Below are positions 41,412 through 50,136 of a stretch of DNA of 64,000 bases, piece by piece (position 1 is the first letter of the stretch; each line of letters begins with the position of its first letter). The position numbers were made by a program, and so were the translations under genes. The stretch lies in contig JANOJL010000049.1 of assembly GCA_031418715.1 (NCBI GenBank), forward strand, positions 62,001-126,000, in the 5' to 3' direction. A model generated the notes under the pieces. The model was not told the DNA's origin. It saw only the letters and a list, made by a program, of their open reading frames with translations, and ran no database searches. This DNA is from JANMDU01 sp031418715 (GTDB taxonomy: Bacteria > Pseudomonadota > Gammaproteobacteria > Burkholderiales > Burkholderiaceae_C).

Positions 41412-44400
41412 TTAACCCATTCCCGTGCATTACGCCACATTTGCATCCACGGGCTGTGGGCGTTGATATCGCCGTGGCTCCAGCTCATCTGCACGTTGCG
41501 GAAGACGCGCTCTGGGTGGGGCATCATGGCTGTGAAGCGGCCGTCTTTTGTGGTGACTGCTGTGAGGCCGTTGGGGCTGCCGTTGGGGTTGGCGGGGTAG
41601 GCTTCAGTGGCTGCGCCGTGGTTGTCTGTGAAGCGCATCGCGGCGATGACCTTTGATGCGTCGCCGCGTTGGCTGAAGTTGGCGAAACCTTCGCCATGCG
41701 CCACTGCTATCGGTAGCCTTGCGCCTTCCATGCCTGCGAAGAAAAGAGAAGGCGAGGGCAGTACTTCGACCATGGAGAGGCGTGCTTCAAAGCGGGTGCT
41801 TTGGTTGTGGGTGAAGCGCGGCCAGCTTTCCGCGCCGGGGATGATGTCTGCTAATTCTGCAAACATTTGACAGCCGTTGCAGACGCCGAGGCCGAAGCTA
41901 TTTTCTCTGGCGAAGAAGGCTTCGAATTGCTCGCGTAACATGGCGTTGAAGGTGATGCTGCGCGCCCAGCCGATGCCTGCGCCTAACGTGTCGCCATAGC
42001 TAAAACCGCCGCAGGCGACCAAGCCTTGCATGTCTTTCAAGTTGACGCGGCCACTCTGCAGATCGGTCATATGAACGTCGAAGGCTTCAAAGCCTGCGTG
42101 GTCAAAGCAGTAGGCCATCTCGATGTGGGAGTTCACGCCTTGCTCGCGCAGGATGGCGACCTTGGGGCGTTGCGTGAGGATGGCAGGGGCAGAATGTGGT
42201 GCTATGAATTTAGTAGCATATTGTGCAAATTCTATAACGGCCAGAGCCTCTTTTTGCTTAAAATTTTCAGGTAAATGAAGGTGCATGCCGGGATTGGCCG
42301 CATCGCCTATCGCGGCATGCTCGGCATCGGCGCAGAGTGGGTTGTCGCGGCCTTGCGCGATCTTCCAACTCACGCTGTCCCACACCTGATGCAGGTCTTG
42401 CAGCTTGGCAGAAAACACTTTTTTTGTGTCGCGCCAAATGCTGATTTCGCCTTTGCCGTCGTCTAAAGCAGCATGCGCAGGGCGCGTCTTGCCAATAAAG
42501 TGGCTGTATTTGGACAAGTGATGTTCACGCAAGGTTTGCATGATGGCGTTGCGCTCAGAAGTGCGCACTTGAATCACCACGCCTAGCTCTTCGTTGAACA
42601 ATGCTTTGATCGCCAGCTCTTCGCGGCGCGCGCTCACTTGGCCTGCCCAGTTTTTACTGTCGCCATATTCGGCGCGACTGTCTGAAATACCGTCGCCCTC
42701 TACCAGCAGCATGTCAATATTCAAACTCACGCCGACGTTGCCTGCAAAGGCCATCTCGCAAACGGTGGCGAGCAAGCCGCCGTCGCTTTTGTCGTGATAG
42801 GCGAGGAGCTTTTTCTCGGCGCGCAATTGGTTGATCGCGTTGACGAGGTTTTTCAGATCATCAGCGCTGTGCAGATCGGGCACTTCGCTGCCTTCTTGAT
42901 CGAGCACATTGGCGAGCACCGAGCCCGCCATGCGCCTGCTTCCTTGGCCAAGATCAATCAGGATCAAAGTGGTGTCTGCCTCATCGCGGTCGAGCTGCGG
43001 TGTGAGCGTGCCGCGTACATCTTTCACAGAGGCAAACGCGCTGATGATGAGCGAGACAGGCGAGACGACCTTTTGATCGCCGCTATCATCTTTCCACTGC
43101 GAACGCATCGAGAGCGAATCTTTGCCTACGGGAATGCTGATGCCAAGCGCAGGGCACAGCTCCATGCCTACCGCCTTGACCGCTTGATACAGCTTGGCAT
43201 CTTCGCCAGGCTCGCCGCAAGCGGCCATCCAATTGGCCGAGAGCTTGATGCGCTCGAGTTCAATCGGCGCAGCGAGCAAATTGGTGATGCTTTCTGCTAC
43301 GGCCATGCGGGCGGCAGCGGCGGCATTGAAGATGGCCAGCGGCGTACGCTCGCCCATGGCGAAGGCTTCGCCTGCGAAGCCCGCGTAGTCAGCCAAGGTC
43401 ACAGCGCAATCAGCTACTGGCACTTGCCATGGCCCCACCATCTGGTCGCGGTGCGTGAGCCCGCCCACGGTGCGGTCGCCAATCGTGATGAGAAAGCGTT
43501 TACTGGCGACGGTGGGATGGCTCAAGACCTTGATCACTGCGTCTTGCAGATCCACGCCGGTGAGATCCATCGGTTTAAATTCGCGCTGCACGGTTGTCAC
43601 GTCACGGTGCATTTTGGGCGTTTTACCCAAAAGCACATTCATCGGCATATCGACTACTGCGCTGTCGTTGGCAACAACGAGTTGCCGCTCCTGTGTCGTT
43701 TTACCCACCACAGCAAACGGGCAGCGTTCACGTTCGCACATGGCTTTGAAAAGATCCAACGATTCGGCAGCAATCGCCATCACATAGCGCTCTTGGCTTT
43801 CGTTGCACCAAATCTCTTTCGGTGCCATACCGGTTTCTTCCAGCGGGATCGCGCTCAAATCAAAGATCGCGCCACGGCCTGCGTCGTTGACGAGTTCTGG
43901 AAAGGCATTGCTCAAACCGCCCGCGCCCACATCATGAATCGCTAGGATTGGATTGTCTCTGCCGAGCCGCCAGCAATGGTTGATCACCTCTTGCGCACGG
44001 CGCTCAATCTCAGGGTTGCCGCGTTGCACCGAATCAAAATCCAGCTCTGCCGCGTTCGCGCCCGATGCCATCGAGCTCGCCGCGCTGCCGCCCATGCCGA
44101 TGCGCATGCCGGGGCCGCCGAGTTGAATCAGCAAGCTGCCTGCGGGAAATTCGATCTTGTGCGTCAACTCAGCATCAATCGTGCCGATGCCGCCAGCGAT
44201 CATGATCGGCTTGTGATAGCCATAGCGCTGCCCTGCGATGGTTTGCTCAAAGCTGCGGAAATAGCCGCCGAGATTCGGGCGACCAAATTCGTTGTTGAAC
44301 GCCGCGCCGCCGAGTGGCCCTTCGGTCATGATCTGCCAAGGGGTGGCGAGGTGGGCTGGGAAATTAATGTGAGACCCGTCAGAATTAATTGGGGTCAGAA

Positions 44401-45523
44401 CCCGATTAATTTTGCTCTCATCTGATTTTTCGGAAATTAATTGGGTTCTGACCCCAATTAATTTAGACACGGTGAAACCTGTGAGACCCGCCTTGGGCTG
44501 TGCGCCACGGCCTGTCGCGCCTTCGTCGCGGATTTCACCGCCCGCACCCGTGGCCGCGCCTGCGAAGGGGCTGATGGCGGTGGGGTGATTGTGGGTTTCC
44601 ACCTTCATCAAAACGTGGCGAAATTTGCTCTCTTTTTTATAGCTATCTGCGCAGGATTCATAACGGGTAGAGGCCAATTTTGCATAAAAAACTTCGGCGA
44701 CACCGCCTTCCATCACAGCCGAGTTATCGCTGTAGGCCACGACGCTGTATTGGGGCGTTAAGACATGCGTGTTGCGGATCATGCCAAACAGTGATTTGTC
44801 TTGGCGTTCGCCGTCAATCGTGAATTGCGCGTTGAAGATTTTGTGGCGGCAATGCTCACTGTTGGCTTGCGCAAACATCATCAGCTCCACGTCGGTCGGG
44901 TTGCGGCCAAGCAGCGTGAAGGCGTTCAGCAAATAATCGATCTCATCATCGGCGAGGGCCAAACCGAATTCCGAATTGGCCTGTACCAAAGCCGCGCGAC
45001 CGCTGCCCAGCAAATCCACCGATGCCATCGGCTTGCTTGCCATCGGTTCAAACAGTGCAGCAGGCGCTTGAGGCTGAAACGCGACAGATTCTGTCATGCG
45101 GTCATGCACCATGGCTGCAATCTGCTCGCGCTGCTCAGGCGTGAGCACAGCCTTTTTCAGCAGACTGTTTTTCAGCGTGAGGCGCAGATGCATCACGCGC
45201 TCAATGCGCTGTACTTGCAGGCCGCAATTTCGCGCAATATCCGTGGCTTTGGAAGCCCAAGGCGAGACTGTGCCCAAGCGCGGCATCACGAGGATCAGCT
45301 CGCCTTCGTCTGCTTTGGTGGGGTGATCTAGTGGTTCGCCGTAGGTCAGCAACGCCTGAATTTTGGCCTGCATCGCAGCATCCACATCGCCTGCTGTATG
45401 AACCCAATGCACCCAGCGCGTCTGCAATGCGCTGATGAGTGGCTGAATGCTTTGCAATGGTTGCAAGAGTTGCGCGGTTTTGGGAGCGGGTAGGGCGCTG
45501 TTGCCGGGATAAGTGGTGAGCAT
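41405..45523 (-). CDS. purL: Phosphoribosylformylglycinamidine synthase
   Basis: FGAM synthase, 1372 aa, single-chain type with a C-terminal glutaminase. N-terminal PurS-like and linker region, two ATP-grasp-like halves (VETHNHPTAISPFAGAATGA, GEIRDEGATGRG, AFNNEFGRPNLGGYFRSFEQ), then a class I amidotransferase (LVACGGFSYGDTLGAGIGWA, LGVCNGCQMFAEL with nucleophile Cys, and FPHPERV-like PHPERVFRN). I take M36 at 45523, as the upstream codons are unconserved. Two dispersed-repeat copies and one inverted repeat lie in variable loops, in frame. It is longer than E. coli PurL (1295 aa). Confidence 0.95.
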   Translation of the reverse strand: MLTTYPGNSALPAPKTAQLLQPLQSIQPLISALQTRWVHWVHTAGDVDAAMQAKIQALLTYGEPLDHPTKADEGELILVMPRLGTVSPWASKATDIARNCGLQVQRIERVMHLRLTLKNSLLKKAVLTPEQREQIAAMVHDRMTESVAFQPQAPAALFEPMASKPMASVDLLGSGRAALVQANSEFGLALADDEIDYLLNAFTLLGRNPTDVELMMFAQANSEHCRHKIFNAQFTIDGERQDKSLFGMIRNTHVLTPQYSVVAYSDNSAVMEGGVAEVFYAKLASTRYESCADSYKKESKFRHVLMKVETHNHPTAISPFAGAATGAGGEIRDEGATGRGAQPKAGLTGFTVSKLIGVRTQLISEKSDESKINRVLTPINSDGSHINFPAHLATPWQIMTEGPLGGAAFNNEFGRPNLGGYFRSFEQTIAGQRYGYHKPIMIAGGIGTIDAELTHKIEFPAGSLLIQLGGPGMRIGMGGSAASSMASGANAAELDFDSVQRGNPEIERRAQEVINHCWRLGRDNPILAIHDVGAGGLSNAFPELVNDAGRGAIFDLSAIPLEETGMAPKEIWCNESQERYVMAIAAESLDLFKAMCERERCPFAVVGKTTQERQLVVANDSAVVDMPMNVLLGKTPKMHRDVTTVQREFKPMDLTGVDLQDAVIKVLSHPTVASKRFLITIGDRTVGGLTHRDQMVGPWQVPVADCAVTLADYAGFAGEAFAMGERTPLAIFNAAAAARMAVAESITNLLAAPIELERIKLSANWMAACGEPGEDAKLYQAVKAVGMELCPALGISIPVGKDSLSMRSQWKDDSGDQKVVSPVSLIISAFASVKDVRGTLTPQLDRDEADTTLILIDLGQGSRRMAGSVLANVLDQEGSEVPDLHSADDLKNLVNAINQLRAEKKLLAYHDKSDGGLLATVCEMAFAGNVGVSLNIDMLLVEGDGISDSRAEYGDSKNWAGQVSARREELAIKALFNEELGVVIQVRTSERNAIMQTLREHHLSKYSHFIGKTRPAHAALDDGKGEISIWRDTKKVFSAKLQDLHQVWDSVSWKIAQGRDNPLCADAEHAAIGDAANPGMHLHLPENFKQKEALAVIEFAQYATKFIAPHSAPAILTQRPKVAILREQGVNSHIEMAYCFDHAGFEAFDVHMTDLQSGRVNLKDMQGLVACGGFSYGDTLGAGIGWARSITFNAMLREQFEAFFARENSFGLGVCNGCQMFAELADIIPGAESWPRFTHNQSTRFEARLSMVEVLPSPSLFFAGMEGARLPIAVAHGEGFANFSQRGDASKVIAAMRFTDNHGAATEAYPANPNGSPNGLTAVTTKDGRFTAMMPHPERVFRNVQMSWSHGDINAHSPWMQMWRNAREWVKA
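42197..42268 (+). repeat. Dispersed element, copy in purL glutaminase junction (antisense)
   Basis: Near-consensus: TGCTATGAATTTAGTAGCATA, TTGTGCAAATTCTATAACGGC, TTTTTGCTTAAAATTTTC. Read by purL as ENFKQKEALAVIEFAQYATK, in the linker before the amidotransferase domain. Confidence 0.92.
44384..44464. repeat. 30-bp inverted repeat inserted in purL (GGGGTCAGAACCC type)
   Basis: Arms at 44384-44413 and 44435-44464 are complementary with one mismatch, around a 21-nt loop. Core ATTGGGGTCAGAACCC. It encodes KLIGVRTQLISEKSDESKIN and a further ~15 residues between the conserved FTVS and IMTEGPLGG of PurL, where E. coli has a short loop. The core resembles a repeat known near REP-associated (RAYT) transposases. 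Confidence 0.85.
44624..44692 (+). repeat. Dispersed element, second copy in purL (antisense)
   Basis: TTTGCTCTCTTTTTTATAGCT, ATCTGCGCAGGATTCATAACG, GGCCAATTTTGCATAAAAA. Read in a different antisense frame (KLASTRYESCADSYKKESK), just before VETHNHPTAISPF. Confidence 0.82.
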
Positions 45524-45667
45524 GGAAAAAGGGAGCAGCTGCGGCTCGGTAGTTACCCGGATTTTACGGGTTACGACTTTTGCCACTGTATACGCCCGTA
45601 TTCCAGCGCTGGCGGCTTGGCGCTGCAAAAAACTGTGCGAACATCTGGCCTGAAAAAATCAAAACAC

Positions 45668-47320
45668 ATGGCCAAGCTATTTCAAGCTCAGTATCCCCCA
45701 TCGCGCTCGCAGCGCGAGGTCTGGCTGGCCGTGACTTTGGCGCATTTGATGGCACTCTGGGTGATCAATTTGTATTGGCCGGTGCAGCGCATCATCAGCC
45801 AAGTGGTGGTGCAGATTTTTCGACCTGCATCGCAAAACCAGGCTGCACAAGGCAAGCCAGATCAAGAAAGCGCAGATGCCAGCGCCACGCCAGCGATGCC
45901 CGCTGTACCCCTACCCGCACCGCTGCCCCCTCCCCAGCGCGGCATCACTCGCCAGCTAAGCCTGCAAAGCAGTGTGGATCTAAGTTTGCCCACACTGACG
46001 GTGGAAGCCAGTACACCGCTGCAAACCACCACCCAGTTGCCCACGCTCAAGCCCTCGCGCAAGCGCGCTCGCGTCACCGCAGTCAAACCAGAGCCCACGC
46101 CCGCTCGCGAAGTCGCAGCCGCACTCGACACGCCGATCCGTGTGCGCGAAGAACCTATTTTGGCCAGTCCAGCGCCAGCGCCAGAACCACAACCCTCACC
46201 CGCACTCGCTCCAATACCTGTTCCTACGCCAGCGCCAGTGCCAATTCCCGTGCAGATCCCTGCACCTGCACCTGTGCCCGTACCCGTACCCGTACCCCCG
46301 CCTTCCACTCCCGTGCCTCCACCCCCAGCGCCAGTTCCTCCGCCTCCCGCACCCGTGCCAGTGCCAGTGCCAGTGCCAGTGCCAGTGCCAGTGCCAGTGC
46401 CAGTGCCCCCTGTACCCGTTCCACCACCGCCTGCACCAGTGCCTCCACCCCCAGCGCCTGTTCCTGTGCCGCCCGTTCCACCACCACCCGCGCCAGTTCC
46501 TGTGCCCACACCGGTACCAGCGCCGACACCTGCGCCCACGCCACGCCCTCCTTCACCGCCCGCCCCGCCCGTCGTGGCTGCGCAGCCAACACCTGCCCCC
46601 ACGCCCACGCCAACGCCTTCCCCCGTTACGGCTCCTTCCCCTAGCCCGAGTCCCGCGCCCAGTGTTGCCCCAACACCATCCCCCGGCGGCGCCACTCGCC
46701 CTGCGGCTAGCAGCGCCCCGTCTACGCCAGCTGCAGCGGCATCCGCTGGCGCTGTACCCCCTTCCAATACGTCCAGTGCCAGCCCGGGTGCGAGCCCATC
46801 GCCTGCCACCTCCGGCTCAGCCGCGCCCGCGGGCCAAGCCGGGCAAAGCGCAGGTGCTCCCGTGGGTGCAGCCGCAGGCAGCACAGCGCCAGCCGGAGCA
46901 AGCACCGGCTCGCCAACAGGTTCGGCTTCTGGCTCGCCCACCGGCACACCTGCCGGCTCAGCCACAGGCGGCAACACGGGCGCAGCTTCGGGTGCCGCAT
47001 CAACACCGCCGAGCACAGCCCCCGCGCCGCGCGCCCCGCTCAATCTCAGCTTGCCGCCCGCAGCACGAGCCCCGTATCCCTACACACCGCCCAACGCATT
47101 GCCCAGCCGCAGACTCTCTGAAATCGCTAACGAACAGTTGCGCCGCACACCGCGTGATCCCTTCGCCGAAAGTATCGACAGCGCCAGCAACATCGACTGC
47201 GCCAAAGATGCCACTGCCCAAGGCCGTGAGAACAAAATTGGCGAATCCACCAGCACCGCAGGCCTGATGAACATCGGCCCGCTTTTGAAACGTACCATCG
47301 AGGAGAAATGTCGAAAATGA
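45668..47320 (+). CDS. Membrane-anchored proline-rich protein of the ExbBD operon (TonB-like)
   Basis: A 550-aa protein: one N-terminal membrane helix (LAVTLAHLMALWVINLYWPV, residues ~19-38), a ~330-residue Pro/Val/Ala/Ser-rich spacer with PVPVP and PPAPVP repeats, a Gly/Ser/Ala-rich part, and a C-terminal ~90-residue segment (LSEIANEQLRRTPRDPFAES, CAKDATAQGRENKIGESTST, GLMNIGPLLKRTIEEKCRK). Layout matches TonB/TolA energy transducers, but the C terminus does not look like a TonB or TolA domain. Two Cys (CAKDA, EKCRK) may bond. It overlaps exbB by 13 bp. Confidence 0.72.
   Translation: MAKLFQAQYPPSRSQREVWLAVTLAHLMALWVINLYWPVQRIISQVVVQIFRPASQNQAAQGKPDQESADASATPAMPAVPLPAPLPPPQRGITRQLSLQSSVDLSLPTLTVEASTPLQTTTQLPTLKPSRKRARVTAVKPEPTPAREVAAALDTPIRVREEPILASPAPAPEPQPSPALAPIPVPTPAPVPIPVQIPAPAPVPVPVPVPPPSTPVPPPPAPVPPPPAPVPVPVPVPVPVPVPVPVPPVPVPPPPAPVPPPPAPVPVPPVPPPPAPVPVPTPVPAPTPAPTPRPPSPPAPPVVAAQPTPAPTPTPTPSPVTAPSPSPSPAPSVAPTPSPGGATRPAASSAPSTPAAAASAGAVPPSNTSSASPGASPSPATSGSAAPAGQAGQSAGAPVGAAAGSTAPAGASTGSPTGSASGSPTGTPAGSATGGNTGAASGAASTPPSTAPAPRAPLNLSLPPAARAPYPYTPPNALPSRRLSEIANEQLRRTPRDPFAESIDSASNIDCAKDATAQGRENKIGESTSTAGLMNIGPLLKRTIEEKCRK
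46330..46430 (+). repeat. Simple GTGCCA hexamer tract in the proline-rich gene
   Basis: A run of GTGCCAGTGCCA hexamers (about 46352-46408) encodes VPVPVPVP. Such a tract expands and contracts by 6 bp, always in frame, giving length variation in the spacer. Confidence 0.8.
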
Positions 47321-48087
47321 TGCTCATCTCATCTGCACAAGCACAAACCCTGTCCACACAGTTGTCCACGGCCACGCAAACCGTCACACAGGCCGTCACG
47401 TCCGCGGCATCCCAAGCCGCCAATCCGTATGGCCTCGGCGCGATCTGGTCGCAAGGCGATTGGGTCGCCAAGCTCTGCCTGCTGCTGCTCGTCATCATGA
47501 GTGTGGCCAGTTGGGCGGTTATCGTGCGCAAATTCTTAGAGCTGCGAAAAACCGAAGCGCACAACCTCCAAGCCCATGCCGCGTTTGACAACATCACCAC
47601 CGTCGGTGACAACCTGGCCAAACTCAGCGCAGACAACCCCTTGAAATTCGTCAACGACTCCGGCGCAGATGCCGTACGCCAATATGCTGCATTGAAGCCC
47701 CGCGTGGACTACGACACCTGGCTCATCCGCGCGATTGAAAGCGCTTTGAGCCGCGTGCAAACGCGCATGCAAGACGGCTTGGCTTTGCTCGCCACGATTG
47801 GGTCGACTGCGCCTTTCGTCGGCCTCTTTGGCACCGTCTGGGCGATTTATTCTGCCCTCGTGAAAATCGGCGCGAGTGGCCAAGCCTCGATTGACCGCGT
47901 GGCCGGCCCCGTGGGCGAAGCGCTGATCATGACGGCGATTGGCTTAGCGGTTGCCGTGCCTGCGGTGTTTGGCTACAACTGGCTCTTGCGTAAAAACAAA
48001 CTCGCCTTGGAGAGCATGCGCAGCTTTGGCAGCAAGCTGCATATCGTCTTGCTTGCCACTGAAAAATCTGCACCCGAGGAGAAATAA
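47308..48087 (+). CDS. exbB: ExbB/TolQ/MotA-family proton channel
   Basis: A 259-aa inner-membrane protein: an N-terminal periplasmic part rich in Thr/Gln/Ala, helices at KLCLLLLVIMSVASWAVIVR, GLALLATIGSTAPFVGLFGTVW (in part) and ALIMTAIGLAVAVPAVFGYN. The latter two match the ExbB/TolQ signature (GTVWAIYSAL, GxA...TAIGL). It and two ExbD genes form the stator that uses proton motive force to drive the proline-rich transducer upstream. Confidence 0.92.
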   Translation: MSKMMLISSAQAQTLSTQLSTATQTVTQAVTSAASQAANPYGLGAIWSQGDWVAKLCLLLLVIMSVASWAVIVRKFLELRKTEAHNLQAHAAFDNITTVGDNLAKLSADNPLKFVNDSGADAVRQYAALKPRVDYDTWLIRAIESALSRVQTRMQDGLALLATIGSTAPFVGLFGTVWAIYSALVKIGASGQASIDRVAGPVGEALIMTAIGLAVAVPAVFGYNWLLRKNKLALESMRSFGSKLHIVLLATEKSAPEEK

Positions 48088-48089
48088 GC

Positions 48090-48530
48090 ATGTCGCTTTC
48101 CCTGCAAAACCCAGACGTGGATGATGATGGATGGCTTGCCGAAATCAACACCACACCGCTGGTGGATGTGATGCTGGTCTTGCTCATCATTTTCTTACTC
48201 ACTGTGCCCGTGGTGAGCGCCAGTGTGCAACTGCGATTGCCTGTGCAAAGTGCGCAACAACAAGATACCAGCAACGATTACGTGATCATCAGTGTTGATG
48301 CTGCAGGCCAGCTTTTTTTGAACGATAGCTTCATGCCCAGCTTGCAAGACTTGTTGGTACAAATCGAGCCGCTGGCTGCGCGTCAGCCGCGCGTGCAACT
48401 GCATGTACGCGCAGACGGAAATGCGCCCTATAGCGCCATTTCTCCCTTGATCGACATGGCGCAAGGCTTGGGCTTTGCGCAGATCAACCTGCTCACCGAG
48501 CCCTCAGCCGCCACCGTGCCCAAGAGATAA
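48090..48530 (+). CDS. exbD: ExbD/TolR-family protein, copy 1
   Basis: A 146-aa protein with a single N-terminal helix containing the essential Asp: EINTTPLVDVMLVLLIIFLL (Asp in LVDVML). The periplasmic domain ends NLLTEPSAATVP. It starts 2 bp after exbB. Confidence 0.93.
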   Translation: MSLSLQNPDVDDDGWLAEINTTPLVDVMLVLLIIFLLTVPVVSASVQLRLPVQSAQQQDTSNDYVIISVDAAGQLFLNDSFMPSLQDLLVQIEPLAARQPRVQLHVRADGNAPYSAISPLIDMAQGLGFAQINLLTEPSAATVPKR

Positions 48531-48548
48531 AACAAGAGATAAGCCGCC

Positions 48549-48965
48549 ATGAAACTCTATCCCTCCCTGCTGCACAAAGCCGATGCCTCTTCCAACGAAG
48601 CGCAACCCATGGTCGAGATGAACACCACGCCATTGATCGACGTGATGCTTGTGCTCTTGGTGATGCTGATCATCACGATTCCGATGCAACTGCATTCTGT
48701 GCCGCTCGATATGCCCTCAGCCAGCAGCAATGCGCAGCCCGAGTTGGTGCGCGTGCAGATTGACGCTGGCGGCTTCGTGCGCTGGAATGGCGAGCTGATC
48801 AATTCAGAGACGGTTCTGGACGAGCGCATGCGCGTCGCTGCCGCGCAAAACAGCCAGCCAGAAATTCACATCACACCCGAGCCCAACACGCCCTATGCCC
48901 TGGTCGTTACCATGACCGCTTTGGCACAAAAAATGGGGCTGCGGCAGGTGGGCGTGGTGAATTGA
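48549..48965 (+). CDS. exbD: ExbD/TolR-family protein, copy 2
   Basis: A 138-aa homologue: MNTTPLIDVMLVLLVMLIIT with the helix Asp, and a periplasmic domain ending MGLRQVGVVN. ExbB with two ExbD copies is seen in several TonB2-like systems. It is followed by a dispersed repeat and a LacI gene. Confidence 0.93.
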   Translation: MKLYPSLLHKADASSNEAQPMVEMNTTPLIDVMLVLLVMLIITIPMQLHSVPLDMPSASSNAQPELVRVQIDAGGFVRWNGELINSETVLDERMRVAAAQNSQPEIHITPEPNTPYALVVTMTALAQKMGLRQVGVVN

Positions 48966-48979
48966 TGGTGACACGTATG

Positions 48980-49045
48980 CGCTATTAATTAAATAGCATT
49001 GAGCCTATATTTAATAACGGCTTGAAGCCGATTTTTCCTAAAAAT
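48980..49045 (+). repeat. Dispersed element, intergenic copy before the LacI gene
   Basis: GCTATTAATTAAATAGCATTG, TATATTTAATAACGGC, TTTTTCCTAAAAATAGC. It fills most of the 90-bp gap and may contribute to the ribosome-binding region of the regulator. Confidence 0.88.
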
Positions 49046-49055
49046 AGCAAAAGCC

Positions 49056-50081
49056 ATGTCCATCCAAGCCCTTGCCGACTCACTCGGAATTTCCATCTCC
49101 ACAGTCTCGCGCGCGCTCAACGGCTATTCCGATGTAAGCGCTGCGACACGCCAGCGTGTGTTTGATGCCGCCAAGGCGCTGAACTACACGCCGCATCCGG
49201 TGGCGCATCGTTTGGCAACCGGTAAAACTGGCTCCATTGCCATCGTGAATACAACGCGACCCGGAAGAGCCATAGATGGCAGCGCAGCGCTGCTGCATGC
49301 AGGTGCGTCGCAGGTATTGCGAGAGAACAACTATTTCACGTTGTCTGTTGGCTTACCGACAGAAGAGCATGAAATGCCTGAGTTGGAGCGCCTGCTCGCG
49401 GGCCGCTTGGTTGACGGCGTTGTGCTCACTCGCACACGAACCCGCGATCCGCGTGTGCAGCTCTTGCAAGAAAAGAAAATTCCTTTCGTGACCTACGGAC
49501 GCACCATCGAGAATGCACCGCATGCTTGGGTTGACAACGACAGCGAAGGCGCATTCGAGTTGGCCACGCGCACTTTGGTAGAGCATGGTCATCAACATAT
49601 CGCCCTCATCAACGGCATGCCTCACATGAACTTTGCTTTTTTGGTGGACCAAGGATTTCGTAAGGCGCTCAGCGCGGCAAGCATCGCGCAAGAGACCTGC
49701 CCGGTTCACTATACCGAGATGACCGGGCAAGTGGGGCATCATGTGGCCACGCAACTTCTGGCATCAGGTGATGCGAAAGCCAGACCGACAGCCTTTGTCT
49801 GCGCCACCGATGGCATCGCGCTGGGTGTGATGGCTGCTGTGCGGGAGGCGGGTTTGCGTGTGGGGGTGGATGTGTCGGTGGTGGGTTATGGCAACAGCGA
49901 GGCTGGGCAATTCTCTCAGCCGCCGCTGGCCAGTTTGGAGCACGAAATTTTCGAAAATGGCCGCCGAATTGCTCAGTTGTTGCTAGAGCTGATTTCAGGT
50001 CACGCGCCTCAAAATTCTCATTTCTTAGAACCCGCCAAACTGTTGCTGCGCAGCTCGGTGGGCGCGAAACAGTCTAGGTAG
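49056..50081 (+). CDS. LacI-family transcriptional regulator
   Basis: A 341-aa repressor: HTH IQALADSLGISISTVSRALN, hinge KALNYTPHPVAHRLATGKTG, and a periplasmic-binding-type core (LAGRLVDGVVLTRTRTRDPR, ATDGIALGVMAAVREAGLRV, VVGYGNSEAG, PLASLEHEIFENGRRIAQLL). It lies 55 bp upstream of a ROK sugar kinase on the same strand and probably regulates it or another sugar gene. Confidence 0.93.
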   Translation: MSIQALADSLGISISTVSRALNGYSDVSAATRQRVFDAAKALNYTPHPVAHRLATGKTGSIAIVNTTRPGRAIDGSAALLHAGASQVLRENNYFTLSVGLPTEEHEMPELERLLAGRLVDGVVLTRTRTRDPRVQLLQEKKIPFVTYGRTIENAPHAWVDNDSEGAFELATRTLVEHGHQHIALINGMPHMNFAFLVDQGFRKALSAASIAQETCPVHYTEMTGQVGHHVATQLLASGDAKARPTAFVCATDGIALGVMAAVREAGLRVGVDVSVVGYGNSEAGQFSQPPLASLEHEIFENGRRIAQLLLELISGHAPQNSHFLEPAKLLLRSSVGAKQSR

Positions 50082-50136
50082 ATTCATGTAACTGCCTGGA
50101 TGCTTCCATGCTTCTGATGGATTGATAATCAGCGTC

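Noticed and set aside
42794..43945. A 383-aa open frame opposite purL
   Set aside because: Antisense to a well-conserved part of purL; composition typical of an antisense frame in GC-rich coding DNA.
46330..46430. Possible CRISPR-like regular repeats
   Set aside because: Hexamer slippage in a Pro-Val coding tract, with no spacers; no cas genes in the window.
45862..47043. A 393-aa Gly-rich open frame opposite the proline-rich gene
   Set aside because: It is the complement of the Pro-rich repeats and has no start context.
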